From Fonsecaea monophora (Eukaryota > Ascomycota > Eurotiomycetes > Chaetothyriales > Herpotrichiellaceae): a stretch of 64,000 nt of DNA. Of this stretch, positions 21,613 to 33,510 are shown piece by piece (within the stretch, counting starts at the first letter, position 1; every line of letters begins with the position of its first letter). The notes beneath the pieces were generated by a model that saw only the letters and a program-made list of their open reading frames with translations, was not told where the DNA came from and searched no databases. Location: contig NW_019174003.1 in the NCBI RefSeq assembly GCF_001642475.1, positions 101,803 to 165,802 on the forward strand, given 5' to 3'. A program made the translations under genes and the position numbers.

Positions 21613-22468
21613 TCAAGGTGCGTGGATTTACAAAGGTTCAGACTGCGGGGAAGAGAACAGAAGACAGGAGCATGAGAAGGCGAACACAAATGAAATGATT
21701 CCTTGTGAACCCTTGAGATTTTTTGCTGAATCCAAAAAAAAAAACCGGTTGGTCTCTGGCCGTTTGGATGCCGCGTACAAAGCTGCGCCAATGTCGCGAC
21801 GCGCCCACACAAGAATCCTACATTAAGATCTCTGGGGTACGCAGCCTCGCAGCCTCGTCATAACCCAGAGATGCCATCATCAACAAGACATGGAGACAAA
21901 CGCACAAATGTTCTACAAGATCAGTAAGTCATTTTATTATTTGAAGCGTATCCTATCTTGAGATCGATTTCTACTATACAGGTGCATACAGGTGTATGGC
22001 GACTGTGCTGTCTGCTGCCGCGACTGCTGCCAGAGCAAGACAAAAGCTGTTCAGCTCGACAATTATTGGAGAATTGCACTCGGAAGCACTCGGATAAATT
22101 TCGGAATATACATAAAACGAGCACCAGAGAACCCAGAGAACCGCAAGATCAACGTTTCGTTTTGTTTATGAATGGAAGATCATGATGATACCACATGATT
22201 TGAGTCCTGCTCCTGGTCTATAAGAGGGATGCCAAAAGAGAAATCGCCGGGTAGAACTAATACCAGAGACTGAGTGTCGCGACCCTAGACAACCTCATAT
22301 CTCGGCACTTCGAGGCTGGATTGTCGCATCCGCACCGCTGAGGTCGAATTCGATACCCTGAGACATTCCCCCATACATCCACCACGAAGATTGTAGACTG
22401 GTACATATCTGCGGTCATCAAAGCGACCTTGGACCCATACCAGCGTTTCTAATTTACCGTGGTCCAGC
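21613..22468. other. Spacer between CFIm25 gene and the relic block
   Basis: About 850 bases with no supported gene. It holds the CFIm25 promoter, a poly-A tract near 21735 and the 3' flank of the DUR3 relic. Confidence 0.5.
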
Positions 22469-24593
22469 TTAATGTTCGAGGGTTTCGCTGTCCTGCGCCG
22501 AAGCCCCTTTCTCGGGATGGGTCGCCACCATCGTCACTTGACCAGCTGCTGATTTTGATTCCGAGACATGGGATTTCTCGACGATTTCGGCCGTGGCTTC
22601 GAGTCGCTTGGCCTTTGGCGTGATGAGGAACCGGCGGAATGCGACGATGCTCCTTCGTCCTTCCCATATCGGAAGCAACGTGATGACGGTGGATGCGTAG
22701 AAGGCCCAGAGGAACGCCACGACGATCCAGCCGATGAAGAAGTGCTTGCTGAACACGTAGCGACTACCGTAGGTGTGATTTGCGTCTTGGTCAGTTACAA
22801 AGTCCTCGTTGTTGCAGAGAGAGCTAAGCAAGAACCAACGAAGGGGGGACCGTACGTAGGAATAGGCGATAGGAGCACGTAGGCCAATGTCAAGCCAACG
22901 GATGCCCAGATTACATTCCTCCTTGCTCGAAGGAGCATGGCGTTTTCATCCTCGCGCTGGACCTCTGAGAGACTCCTCATGGTCTCTTCTGCCTCGACGT
23001 GAAACTGTGGCGGGGATTCGAGCCCTGCGGTTCCATCGAGCGCGTCTTCTGCCAGTTTGATCTTTTTGAGTAACTCCCAATCATAGTTGTCTGGCTTGAT
23101 GAAGGTAAACAACGGCACCAGCATGATCGGCCCGGGGAGAGACATCATGTTTCCAGCAACGAGGGCGAGATTGCTTGAAAGCGTGGTAATGGAGAATTGA
23201 CCCGATTAAATGACCAAACCGAACGAGCTGCTTTCCTGTGGCGTTGGGGTTGATGCAGGCTTGATAGACATCGTATGTCATGAAAGCAGTGACAGCCATG
23301 GTCTCGGAGGGAAAGGAGGACGTCACCGCCATAAAGATCATGGTCAGGATAGCAGCTGCACCACCGTTACCCATCACCGCCATGGCACCGTAAGGCATTG
23401 CTATGCCAGAAGCAACCTCGAAGGCGTTCATCCGGTTTGGATATGTGGGAAAAGCAGGGAGATGTCCGGTCGCTGCGGCGAGAGGACCGTATGTCGTGGC
23501 CAGACAGAATGGAATGGAAAACCACGCGGTGCCGCCGAAGAGATAGCCCATCAGGGTGCTGGCTGGGTTGGCGGCAATGGCTTCCTGGGCGAGTTGAGGG
23601 TCGACGCAGCCTCCGAACCCAGCTCCAGCGAAAATCAGGCCCAGGAAACCTCCTTGGACACTTCTCATGGTGAGATATGACCTGTCTTGGTTGCCAGCCA
23701 CGGGATGTAGTTGTGCAGCTTCCGTCAGGAGATCAAACATGACGCTGGGCGAGCCGACCACCTTCGAGGTAGAGTATACCACGAAAAGAGACATCAGCAT
23801 GATCATGTAGATGACCACCGTATGCATCTGAACGAGTAAAAAAGGGTCAGAATGCTGGAAACATCAGGCGTCTAAAGAGATCGAGTCCTTACCCAATCGG
23901 TCAAAAAGGTCGCTTTGAGTCCTCCCTAATTCCCATCAGTCATAGGAGCGTGATAACAGCAGACTTTTGTTCCTTACCGCCAGATAATATAGTACCACGC
24001 CCACGGGGAAGAGGAAGCACGCCGCATCTTGGTTCAATCCGTCAGAGTTGCGAACACGGCGGAGCCTCCCACGAGGAGATTGATGCCCATAAAGAAGAGA
24101 GAGTAGAAGCCCAGAACGCAGTGGGCTGCGGCTCCATAGCGCGTGCGTACAAATTCCAACAGCGTGTGCGTGTTTGGGGCTTTGCGCTTCAGCTCAATGG
24201 CCGCAACCGAGAAGAGGAGGATTTGCACCGAAGCTCCAGCGCCGCCCTGCGATACACAATGTAAGCTGGAATTCAGATTGACTTGGTGACCAAGTGGCTC
24301 TTTACCCAGAAAAGGACCGGACATGCCAAACAGATAGCCTCAGTGGCCGACGTGAGCATGGTGGCAGCCGTCGTCCAGGACGAGACGACGGCGGAAGCTG
24401 TCAAGCCAGTTTTGACCAAAGAAATAAACCCAAGGACTTGACCAACTTACCGATCTCTTGCCAGTCATGAACATTTCAGACGTCTGCTTTTCGGCGAAGA
24501 AGTGGCTCAACCCCAGGATACCCCACACATGCCGATGGCGAAGAGGGCACCAAAACCGATGATGTACCCATAGCCAAAACCCTGACTGAAGAT
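22469..24593 (-). pseudogene. Broken DUR3-like urea/solute:sodium symporter gene
   Basis: Relic of a plasma-membrane urea active transporter (sodium:solute symporter family; intact DUR3 proteins have about 650-700 residues and some 15 helices). Recognisable in order: GFGYGYIIGFGALFAIG, SHFFAEKQTSEMFMTGKRS, KTGLTASAVVSSWTTA, FGMSGPF, IELKRKAPNTHTLLE, LKATFLTDWMHTVVIYMI, GYLFGGTAWFSIPFCLATT, FMAVTSSFPSETMAV and SNLALVAGNMMSLPGP. Breaks I see: a 2-base gain near 24526-24530, an intron remnant of only 34 bases without AG at 24417-24450, one-base losses near 24338 and 24040, and near 23185-23210 a jump from INPNATGKQLVRFGHLI straight to the SNLALV segment, removing roughly 130-150 expected residues with a frame change. 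The usual N terminus is replaced by a hydrolase fragment. The intact C-terminal frame and some splice sites suggest recent decay. I give no repaired version. Confidence 0.82.
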
Positions 24594-25060
24594 CTGGAAG
24601 ACGTGGAATTGACGATCGTAAATCTTCAGCTCGACGGGGACGTTGGCCTCCTTGGCCTTGAGTGCGAGGGCACGCGCGTCGTCGAGGAGAGTCTCGTAAA
24701 CCCCGATGGGACCGAATAGTGGTGGGAGACCTGTGAGATCGCCATCGAGAGCCGAGAGGAGAGGACTTGTCTTGTCTCCCAAGGGAAGATAGAGATCGGC
24801 ACACTTGTCCAGCACGGCCCTGTGACACATGGGTTCCAGCTCGTCCATGGTCATCATCGACTCGCTCTCGTGCTCCAGATCGATCCACGGAGAGATGGGC
24901 ACGGCACACGCTGGAAGAGGGTCACCGGATTCCCTGGCGACAAACATGCTCGCCAGGGTGAGATTGCCGCCGGTCGAGACGCCCGCAATTGCCACGCGTT
25001 GAGGGTTGATACCCTTCAACAAATCAGTGATGGGGTCCACCACAGTACTCGGTAGCGGAG
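24590..25060 (-). pseudogene. C-terminal half of an alpha/beta hydrolase (HSL/esterase-like), truncated and fused
   Basis: This piece encodes the second half of an alpha/beta hydrolase-3 protein: the nucleophile elbow VAIAGVSTGGNLTL, then VPISPWIDLEHES, a GVYETLLDDARALALKA segment with the likely acid residue, and a terminal FHVFQIF holding the likely catalytic His. The N-terminal half with the HGGG oxyanion motif is missing; upstream, the sequence changes frame into a transcription factor fragment. Downstream, the reading frame continues without a stop from FHVFQIF into the DUR3 N-terminal helix (SQGFGYGY), so a continuous 178-codon frame (24507-25043) crosses the joint. The usual last 20-30 residues of the hydrolase are absent. 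It cannot make a normal enzyme as it stands. Confidence 0.7.
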
Positions 25061-25680
25061 GTTGGTCGTCAATGACGGATCGTCTTGTTGCGTCTGCTCA
25101 TTCGTACGAGACTCATGATCGAGATATCGGATCGCGGCAGCCGCCGACGGTATCAGAGCAAATAATTCCCCGGCGCAGCCGAAAAAGGGCCCCATCATCG
25201 GGGTCTTGAGCTGCGACAGGGCATCAAATATCACTCGAGCGTTGTCGACAACAGAGGTCTCGGACGTAAAAGGGTGACTGCGTCAACACGTATGCATAGA
25301 ACTCTGTCACAAACAATACCATCTCACAACAACTGACCAAGTGTTCTGTGTTGACCAACGTGACGGGGAAGAGTTGTCGGGCCGCATTGAGGTGGTGAAA
25401 CGAGTTTCCCTCTGTATCGCCTCTGATGCCCTAGTAGTGATGGGTTAGAAGCAAGAAAGCACCATCATGGTTTGACCAGTCAGTTCGTTACCTCGATGAA
25501 ACACAGCAGAATCATTGCCAGCACAAAAGCTCTAGTGCGAGATCGGTTTGACCCGACGCGAACCTCGTGAGCCCATACTTCAGTCCGCGGAGTGCTTGGG
25601 CATAATGCCCTATCTTGTTGTATGTAATCTGGAAGCGAGCTTGATTGTGGACCCTTGTGGGGTAGCTTCGCTGGCAACTA
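25061..25680 (-). pseudogene. C-terminal fragment of a fungal transcription factor (Fungal_trans_2-like)
   Basis: Two minus-strand open pieces (about 25680-25490 and 25275-25070) carry FVLAMILLCFIE, NSFHHLNAARQLFPVTL and MMGPFFGCAGELFALI, a pattern typical of the middle and C-terminal part of Zn2Cys6 regulators with the Fungal_trans_2 domain. Splice signals between the pieces survive (a GTCAGT donor and GACGCAG acceptor bracket about 50 bases near 25275-25330). There is no Zn2Cys6 domain and no ATG-led start; upstream DNA has stops in all minus frames. It ends where the half hydrolase begins, in another frame. Domain call by pattern only. Confidence 0.5.
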
Positions 25681-27183
25681 TCGTGATTGGTTCCAGACGG
25701 GGTTAGTCAAATCGACCCGTTTAAATCGGGTTTAGAACACATACATAGATATACGGGCTGGAATCTGTCCATGGTCCTCATTCTATACGGGGTAGACGTA
25801 GATTATCTAACGTGAATCACAACAATTGCCCCTTGTTTGTGTCTATTCGCCGCTGTTCAACGATGGTGGACGGTACACAGTTCGCAAGGGTGCCACCGCT
25901 GGAATTGACTTGGCGATGAGCTCCTGATCCAAAAATCAGGCCATCAAGGAGTTTAACTAGAGTTATATTGAAACAGGGTCCGACTAGCTGCACCGTAACT
26001 GTGTGGAGCTATCGTGCACATTGGCTACCGGGAACCGCCCCAGTTTTGTGAATACCTCACACTCACAAATCTAACCTAGACCTTTTGGTCCATGACTTGA
26101 GCATTGTGCTATGTGCTATATACATGTGTTGGCGCATTGATTGACTCAAAATCCTCACTCCCGTGAAACCTCGTGATGTTGGTATATTCCTGGCGGTCGA
26201 ATAGCTTTCCAATCACCCGAAACATCCAATCTACAGCATTTCGAGCCACTTGGCGCCTCTCGGGGTGTTAAGGAAAACACCGCGGGTCTCTGGGCATTGC
26301 GACCTATCTAAAGTTTGCGCTACTCCCATCGCTCTATCGTTCTAAGAGGTCTGAAGATGACTCTCTGAATTTACGCAGAAGCTGTCATGGAGGTCGCTTG
26401 TGGACTGCATGTTTCGAACAATGGCAAAAAATAGAGTGCGTTTTTGTGCGGAAATCGGTGAGGGCTTTCAGGGGGTCAGGAAGGCTATAGTCGTTAGAGA
26501 TCACCTCGTTGTCGCCGTAGTTCACACCGATAATGTTTTGGTGGGGGAGGGGGGGGGGGTTCACTGCCGGTTAGTATATCTTGGATCTCTTGGTCTTCGC
26601 CTTGCTTGTTGCTCATGAGAGTGATTGCCTTAGTTGATCGAAGCACGGTGTGGGTGGATGTTCCTGCCTGGAAAATCTTCATCCTTTGTGCCGAGTCTGC
26701 CTTGGCAATGCGATCCGCTGGTACGAGTTATTCTTCTACACCATACAATCACGCAAGCTGAGAAGAGGAAGGCATTGAGCGTTGTAGCAGGTGATGATGG
26801 CGACTGAGAGCTCCGGGAAGACGTCGGCATAGGCTTGAGCTAGGTCTGATCGCGGCCTGTACTTTGATCTGGTTCCAACCAAGCGCGACCAGGTTCGCAG
26901 TATCTTTCGTGTAGCGGACAGATGTAGCTATACTTGGCTGAGTAGGAATTGTTGACATTATTTGCTCTTTACCCATCAGGCGGCAAGCGGACGGAAGATA
27001 GAGGGCATTGCAGGACAAGGGAGGATAGATGTCGTCCCGGTAAGACGTCACTGATCGAGAGGAGGAATGGCGGGAGAGGGAAGGTGTTTCCCTAGGTCGA
27101 TTGAGGTCGTAGAAGAGCGTTATGAGACCCGTGGCTGACGTCGCGGGTGGTGATGGTGTCATAGCGAATAAAGGAGGCGACAA
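25681..27183 (-). pseudogene. Degraded coding remnants of unknown family
   Basis: Minus-strand codon-like stretches appear in shifting frames: an open 144-codon frame (27183-26749), then SDLAQAYADVFPELSVAII in the next frame, VPADRIAKADSAQRMKIFQAG in a third (preceded by an in-frame TAA), a frame change at an 11-C run (26549-26559) into NIIGVNYGDNEVISNDY, and a last piece near 26090-26270 (RNAVDWMFRVIGKLFD) ending in a stop. No single open gene can be drawn and I do not recognise the family. The stretch between 25.7 and 26.05 kb shows only stops. The style of damage matches the neighbouring DUR3 relic. Confidence 0.4.
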
Positions 27184-27638
27184 GTTGGCTTCCCCATGTA
27201 TCTATTCGAGTCCCTGCTTCCACTACGAGCAGTGAACACAGTTTGTTGTCGTCCTCTTTATGCACCCAGGCACTACCGGACGTCCCTACATTTGACTCTA
27301 GTCTCGTAACGCAACAATGAAAACGCCGCTTTTGACTTCACGGCCCTCGCCCAACCGCAAGATGAGACCAGCGTAAGGCGAGTCCAACACACTTCCCACA
27401 GGCGGCTGCGTCCGTCTATTTCCTTAGATACAGGTGCGATGATCCCTTCATCGCTGCGGCCACCAGTGCTCCAGCCCCTCGAAGGGTGAGACACGGGTAG
27501 CCCTCACCCTGGCTCACCCTTGCGAACGCGAGCCGGGGGTGAGCACAGGGCGGCATCACCCTTGGCCAAATGGGGGTGGAGCGGCGTGCCGTTTTTACTT
27601 ACCTTGTCTCAAAGGCAACGTTGGAATCTCCTTCAACC
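27184..27638. other. Spacer between relic block and STE23 gene
   Basis: Holds the 3' end region of the STE23-type gene. Short overlapping frames only; no gene supported. Confidence 0.45.
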
Positions 27639-30600
27639 TCACAGCTTGGACTCAAGGTCCTCGAAACTTTGCAGATCTTCAACTGGGACAGGTCCCTTGC
27701 TGACTTCCAGGCCGGCTCTCCACATTGCCACATCTTTAATTATGACGGGGGGTGGGATTTGTGCGGCCACCTCAACGACGTTGTTGGCCGACTCCACTGG
27801 CTTGATCTTGAGCGCAATCTGCATTTGTGGGATAGCTTCTTTTATCTTTTCGAGGACTTGATCGTTCTTCAAGGCGGGTGCCGACTTTCCAAGGTATTCG
27901 GTGATTGCATTCGAGACCAAGGGCAGGTGTGAAAGGTCAATCTTCTCGAATTGAGCCTTCAATCTTCCTTCGTCAACCTCGACACCCAGAGATCTAAGCA
28001 TTTGTTCAAGGAGCCCCACAAACTGATCCTTTTGTTCGGCAGGCGAAATCTCTGGCACTGAGCTTGTGGCTTGAGCCTCGAGATGAATTGAAAGCTTTCT
28101 TCGCTTCGGGGACTCTGGATCGATATACTGAGCATAAAACTGTTTCATATCATCCTTGGTGAGCTGTCGGATGACGGCGACATCTCTATCCACTTGGTAG
28201 AAGTTGAGATATTCACCGCTGATGTACGCCCACAGCCGGCCGGTTTCGAAGTCGAGATTTTTGAGTTTCTCCAATCGTTTGTTGACAAGGCTTCGTTTGT
28301 GGCCCTCGAACTCTTCATTTGACATCGACTCAAGATCTGATTTGAATTTGAGTAAAAAGGCATTGATCCGGGTTTCGAGATAGTCTGGGTCCCGTTCGCT
28401 TTGAATGAGCACTCTGTAACCCATCGTGGCCGCTGCAGGACGGGTCCCGCTCCATACGACGTATCCAAGTTGTTCTTTAGTCCTCAACTGATCGAACGCG
28501 GGTTCATCCGTCATCTGGCTGAACAGCTGTGCTTTCGCTCGCAGGTCTAGGTCCATAACATGGCCGATGTCCAGATAATATTCGATCGCATGGTTGATAT
28601 TGTCGGGATCACCCAACGCTTGTTTGTAAACGAAGTTGCTTCCTTCCGGGATGATGACATTCCTTCGCAACAACCAGTCCGAGGGAGGAAAGGCGCGTGA
28701 TTTCAACGTTGTCTCGATGAGGTTGCCGATTTTCTTGGCTTCTTCTTTATACAAGTTCCCATGTACCAGCACTTCGAAATGTGCCTGCTGGAGGAGTTCT
28801 GGAACAAACGTTCTAATGTCGTCTACCGTGATGTGCGGAAGTTCTTTTGCATAGGCGTCGTTCATCCAAGACCGTTCATTCAATAACCATCTGGTGTAGT
28901 CTCCGATCTGATAGTACGGCTGCTGATATGCCCAGTTCTTATACTTCCTGGCCATACGTTCTTTGATGATTTCGAATCGATCGGTTCGGATCTCAATCTC
29001 CCGGATCGTCGTCAAGATCTTCTCTAAGAGGACAGCCATCTTGTCATTGTAGCCATGGACGTGAATATCAAAGCCAAGCATGTTTGGCCCGATCGCGTAG
29101 GCGAGGCCAGATATCTCGGCGTCATAAGAGTAGCTTGACAAAGCATCCTTGACGAGGTTGATGAAGAGATTTGTCTTGACGTAATTGGCAGTGTTTGCAG
29201 AGGTAACGGTGTTTCGAATCTTGATGTGCAAATTGGCCTTCGGCACCCAAAAGGTATCATCTTTTTTCCACCACAGGCGGACCTTGTCGTCATTTCGAAG
29301 CAACTTTGGCGCCTTTGCAGGTACTTTGACGTCCGCCTTCTCCACGTCCAACTTGGTAGGAATGAATTCATTCTTGTGTGGGAGATGGAGTTCCGCTATT
29401 GCGCCAGTTTCGGGGTCAGTCAAAGCTTTTCGAACGTCTGACAGCACGTCGGTCGGTATTCTCTCCACTTTGTACTCGGTCCCATACCACTTTTCTCTCT
29501 GATCCCAGCTACCAGGGTACTCCTGAGACACTATCATAAGCCTGAAGTTGTCTTCGCGAAGATATTGCATAGCTTGCGCAATAGCTTGAGCATCGAACTT
29601 TCTGAACTTGCTGGTGCTGCTGAGCAGCCAGTTGCGGGGCAAACCAGGCTTCTGCAACACGCAGCTGATAGCGCTCGTAAATCGGCTGGCAGGAGACTTC
29701 TGACGGAACCTGAAATCCACTTCCGCCATATTTTTCATCTCCTCGTGCATCCAGGCAACCGGGGGGGTCGCTTTCATCATCCCAATGTACCGGAAAACAA
29801 TCTTGACAACCTCGTGATAGTTTTTCAACCCATCAGGCGTCAATCCGATATCGATCTCGAAGAAAGCGGATCCTGGGCACACAGGATGGTAGCCAGCAGA
29901 CAGGGTTTGAGCCAGACCTCTGTCTTTGAGATAAGCCAATATGCTGCCAGGGCCTTCGTGGCCGATCAAGTGACTGATGTATCGAGCAGGCTGTGTTTCG
30001 AACATATCCTCCTCGTCTTGCCAAGGGAAACTTATCTCCAAAGAGCGTGACTCCATCACCGGCTTTGCGTAGATCTCGATGGATAACTGATCTTTGCTCA
30101 GGACCTCAACATCATCCCAGCGGTTTTCAGGCAAGTTTTTGTTCTTGACTTCGGAGAAAAGCTCCACTACCCAGCTTTCCAGTTCATCAAGGGATTCGCG
30201 ACCCAACACGACGAGCTTCATTCTGTTTGCAGAGTAATGCTGTTCATAGAAACGAATGAACTCATCACGAATCTTGACACCTTTTTTCTCGGGCTCGTCC
30301 CTCAGGGTCTGCAGGTTGCCTGTCGAGAAGTGATGGAACGGGTGCTTGGGATTTGAGAGCGACTTTGCCAGTTGCGATAGACGCCAGCCGTCACTTTGTA
30401 GGTTCTTCTTGTTCTCCGAGTCCACCGCTCTTAACTCCCTGTCCAAAGTGTTCTCCAGAAAGAGTGGTTTGACGAAGAATTGTGCGAACCGGTCCAACGC
30501 TCCGTACAGTGGCCCTCTCGACAAGCCATTCGTTGTGCCTCCGGCAGTCCCATTGACTGCACCGTTGGAAAGGTTGTCATTTGACTCGTGCTGCGCCGCA

Positions 30601-31136
30601 CACTCAAAGAAATAATTTGTCTGTGTGGCGGCCGTGTATGCATTTGAATGCCCAGAGTTCGAGGAGAGGTAGGAACTGTATTCGTTTTCTACGGGGTACT
30701 GTTGGGCTGGTCAGCAAGAGAATAAAGAGAGATAAAACAGAGATGGACAGTCTGCGCGTACTTTCTCAGTGCCCATGAAGAGTAGATGCTCCACGGCGTG
30801 AGCCATGCCCGGCATATCCTCCTCGTCCGAAAAGTTTCCAACATTGACGTTGAGACTTGCGCTGGCCTTGTCGGTCTCTGCATCGTGGACGAGTAGAGCC
30901 TCGAGCTTGTTAGAAAGCTCGATAACTCGGTATGATCGGTCGTCAAGGTCTGGTTTCTCCAAGTCGTCTGTTATGCGCCTGACCGAGTTCATGACTGTGG
31001 CGAAGGTGCGGGTGGAAGATGCGGGAGAAGATCGAGCGGTCGAGGCCAGAGGCTTCGATGACAGTCGATGGCGGGAAGGGGATGATATGCGAAGAGGGAT
31101 GAGGACCAGGGATGCCAGGCGAACGGATAATCTCAT
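27639..31136 (-). CDS. ste23: Insulysin/Ste23-type M16 zinc metallopeptidase
   Basis: Large clamshell zinc peptidase; yeast Ste23 trims the a-factor precursor and mammalian insulysin degrades small peptides. Two exons, 31136-30762 and 30698-27639, split by a GTACGC...CAACAG intron, give 1144 residues. The inverted zinc motif HAVEH is at residues 113-117 at the end of exon 1, followed after the intron by YPVENEYSSYL and the distal Glu in LDRELRAVDSENKKNL. The C-terminal half keeps the substrate-binding FEVLVHGNLYKEEA and QLGYVVWSGTRPA segments. The protein is about 100 residues longer than yeast Ste23 because of an Arg/Ser-rich N terminus (MRLSVRLASLVLIPLRISS...) resembling a mitochondrial presequence; the internal methionine before NSVRRITDD may start a cytosolic form. 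An apparent extension to 31214 has no ATG and was not used. Confidence 0.95.
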
Positions 31137-33510
31137 GTAGAACAACTGTCCCTTTTGGAATGATCCAGGCAGGCACAAAGAATGCGTCACGGGTTGAAGA
31201 GAGGCCAGGATCAAGTAATCATGGCGGGATTCCCAAGTTGGTGGTGGTGGTTTGAAGGGACAAGAAGAGCAAACATCTCAAACATTGGCACCTGTGCCTG
31301 CGCCTGTGCCTTTCCGCCTCTGGCCGCGCATTTCAACTAAGAATCAACTAATTACGCTCCACCTGTGCAGCCTCATGCCAAGCCAAATTGAGGACCTTGG
31401 CTCAAGTTGCTAGGATTCTGCCACTATTCTTTGGTCGGACCTTTGCTTGTGCGATTGCGCAGAGACAGTCAGCGGCCCCCTTTCCGGTATTACCAAGTTC
31501 GAGACCGAAGGAACACACCCTAGAAAGGGCATTGTTTGGAAAGGGGCGAGACAAACAGCCTGGTCACGCGTGTGATAAATGATGCAGAGACAGGACACGC
31601 AACGGCGACACCCCTCTCTTCCTGACCGGCGCAGTGCAACCCGCCGATAACCTCGCATCTCACAGCATCATGATTGATTGAAGGGCGGTCTGTGCGAGTC
31701 TGTGTTGCCTGAACAACCCTTTAGGACGTCACTGAAAGGTCGCACAATGCCAGCGCAATGACCATGCATGCATGCCAGTTTCGACTACAATGGAAGCTCC
31801 ATTTTGTGGGTTGGATCACTCGTTGCAGAAGGCTAGTAGGCAATCTTGTGGACAGAACGCAGGTCCTAAATGCAATTCCCAAGCCGATCATGACACCCAT
31901 GCCAATGCTTGTCGAGCAGAGAAGAGTTAGGGGTCCTGGGGTCCTACCGGGGTGGGAGAGGGCGGTGTAGCTGACGCCATTAACATCTTGTGCTTTGACG
32001 GATGAGGCGATCTTATGTTCAGCCTCCAGCCACTTCAGCCTTCTCTTCCTGGAAACAGGCTGACACATTCAAGGGGATTACGTGCACTCCTGCACCTAGA
32101 AACCAAACACTACAGAAAACATTTCGCCCGCATGTCTGTCTGCAGGTACTTAGATAGCAGGGCTCAATGCCGCGAATTTGTGGTGCTGGTGCTCCCCAAA
32201 GAAAGTTACTGGGGAAGGAGAATAGGTTCGGCTTGGCGGTGACCATTTAACATGGACCCTGCACTTACATAATTCAGCCGTATCCTCATCACTAAACCAC
32301 GTTTCTTAAATTCGGCTGGCCACCAGGTCTGAGAGCATTACAGACCAATATGCATGCGCAATTAGAGTTGGGACACTAGATACGGGGTGCTTGGTAAAGG
32401 ACCCGACATTCGAGTTTCATGATTGTGGGTCATATGATGTGAGTGCGGAGGCGACCACCTTGGTAGCATAATCAAGCAATGAGGATACGGCTAGTAGTAC
32501 CTCGTAATCAGCCGAAGGACGAGGGCGATACACCAAGTACGAGGCACTTGGTATACGAGGCAGTCCTCGTAAACGCCAGTGGAGCCGTCAAGGCTGAAAC
32601 ATCCAGACACCCAGCCTTCGATTGTCAGAGCCCCAGAGTGCGCAACTGCCAGCCACATGAAGAAATCTCTCGTGGCGATTCAAGCTTCAGTAGTTGAACT
32701 GAATGACGAGAGTTTCATTTGCTCACACCGACGTTGAATATGACTTCTGTGAGGTCGTCATGCGAGGAGCAATTCGATCCCTATGTTCGCACATGTGTAC
32801 CGAGTAGAAAAACACAGGTCGGGAAACAGTACCAGGTACAACCTTGTACCTCTGACATTGTCAAATGTTGTGCACGTGACACGGAATTGACGTATGATGC
32901 TGTCGTTATCCCGTGTACCGAGTACCGATACCTCGTAGAAAATCTCTCCAGAGTCTAGAATCGCGGGACAAGGTTAACTTCGCCACGATAGCGATGAACG
33001 TATCCCATGCCCAGCCATGAACCAACCATCCAATTTTGTTTACTCTGCTCCAAATAGGACTAGTGCGGGGAGGTTGGAATCTCCACTTACCAGTGTCCGG
33101 CCAATAGACATAGAGAAAACCGATCTCGAAAAAGCTTGGCATTGCGCAATGTCGACCCGTCCTCCTCCCTGCCTTCTGAATTCCTCCACAACCGCCAATA
33201 TCTTACATCAGTCCAGATCTGTTTCGGCTTTCTAGCCACCGACTGTCCTAAAGCCTCGTGCTGATCAAGGCTTAATGCGATCATTCCTCTCATAATGGAG
33301 GCTGGGTTGGACAGTGCGAGGTCTGGCCTCGTGGGTATATATCGCAGGGTCGCTTGCAGGTCTGTGCACTTTCCCTTTTCATTTATCCAAGACATTGCTG
33401 TGGAGGAGCTCTGATCGAACCCTTGGACACACGGCCAACTGCTCTTTCTGTCCTCTTCTGCTTTCACAATACAGTCAACCCTTACACAAGCACTCGCATC
33501 TAATCAAACC
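31137..33510. other. Long intergenic region, 2.4 kb
   Basis: No gene supported; open frames are short, overlapping and without recognisable content. It contains two exact copies of TACCTCGTA (32498-32506 and 32929-32937), near-copies around 32530-32575, and a pyrimidine-rich leader just before the GPI protein start at 33511. Confidence 0.5.
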
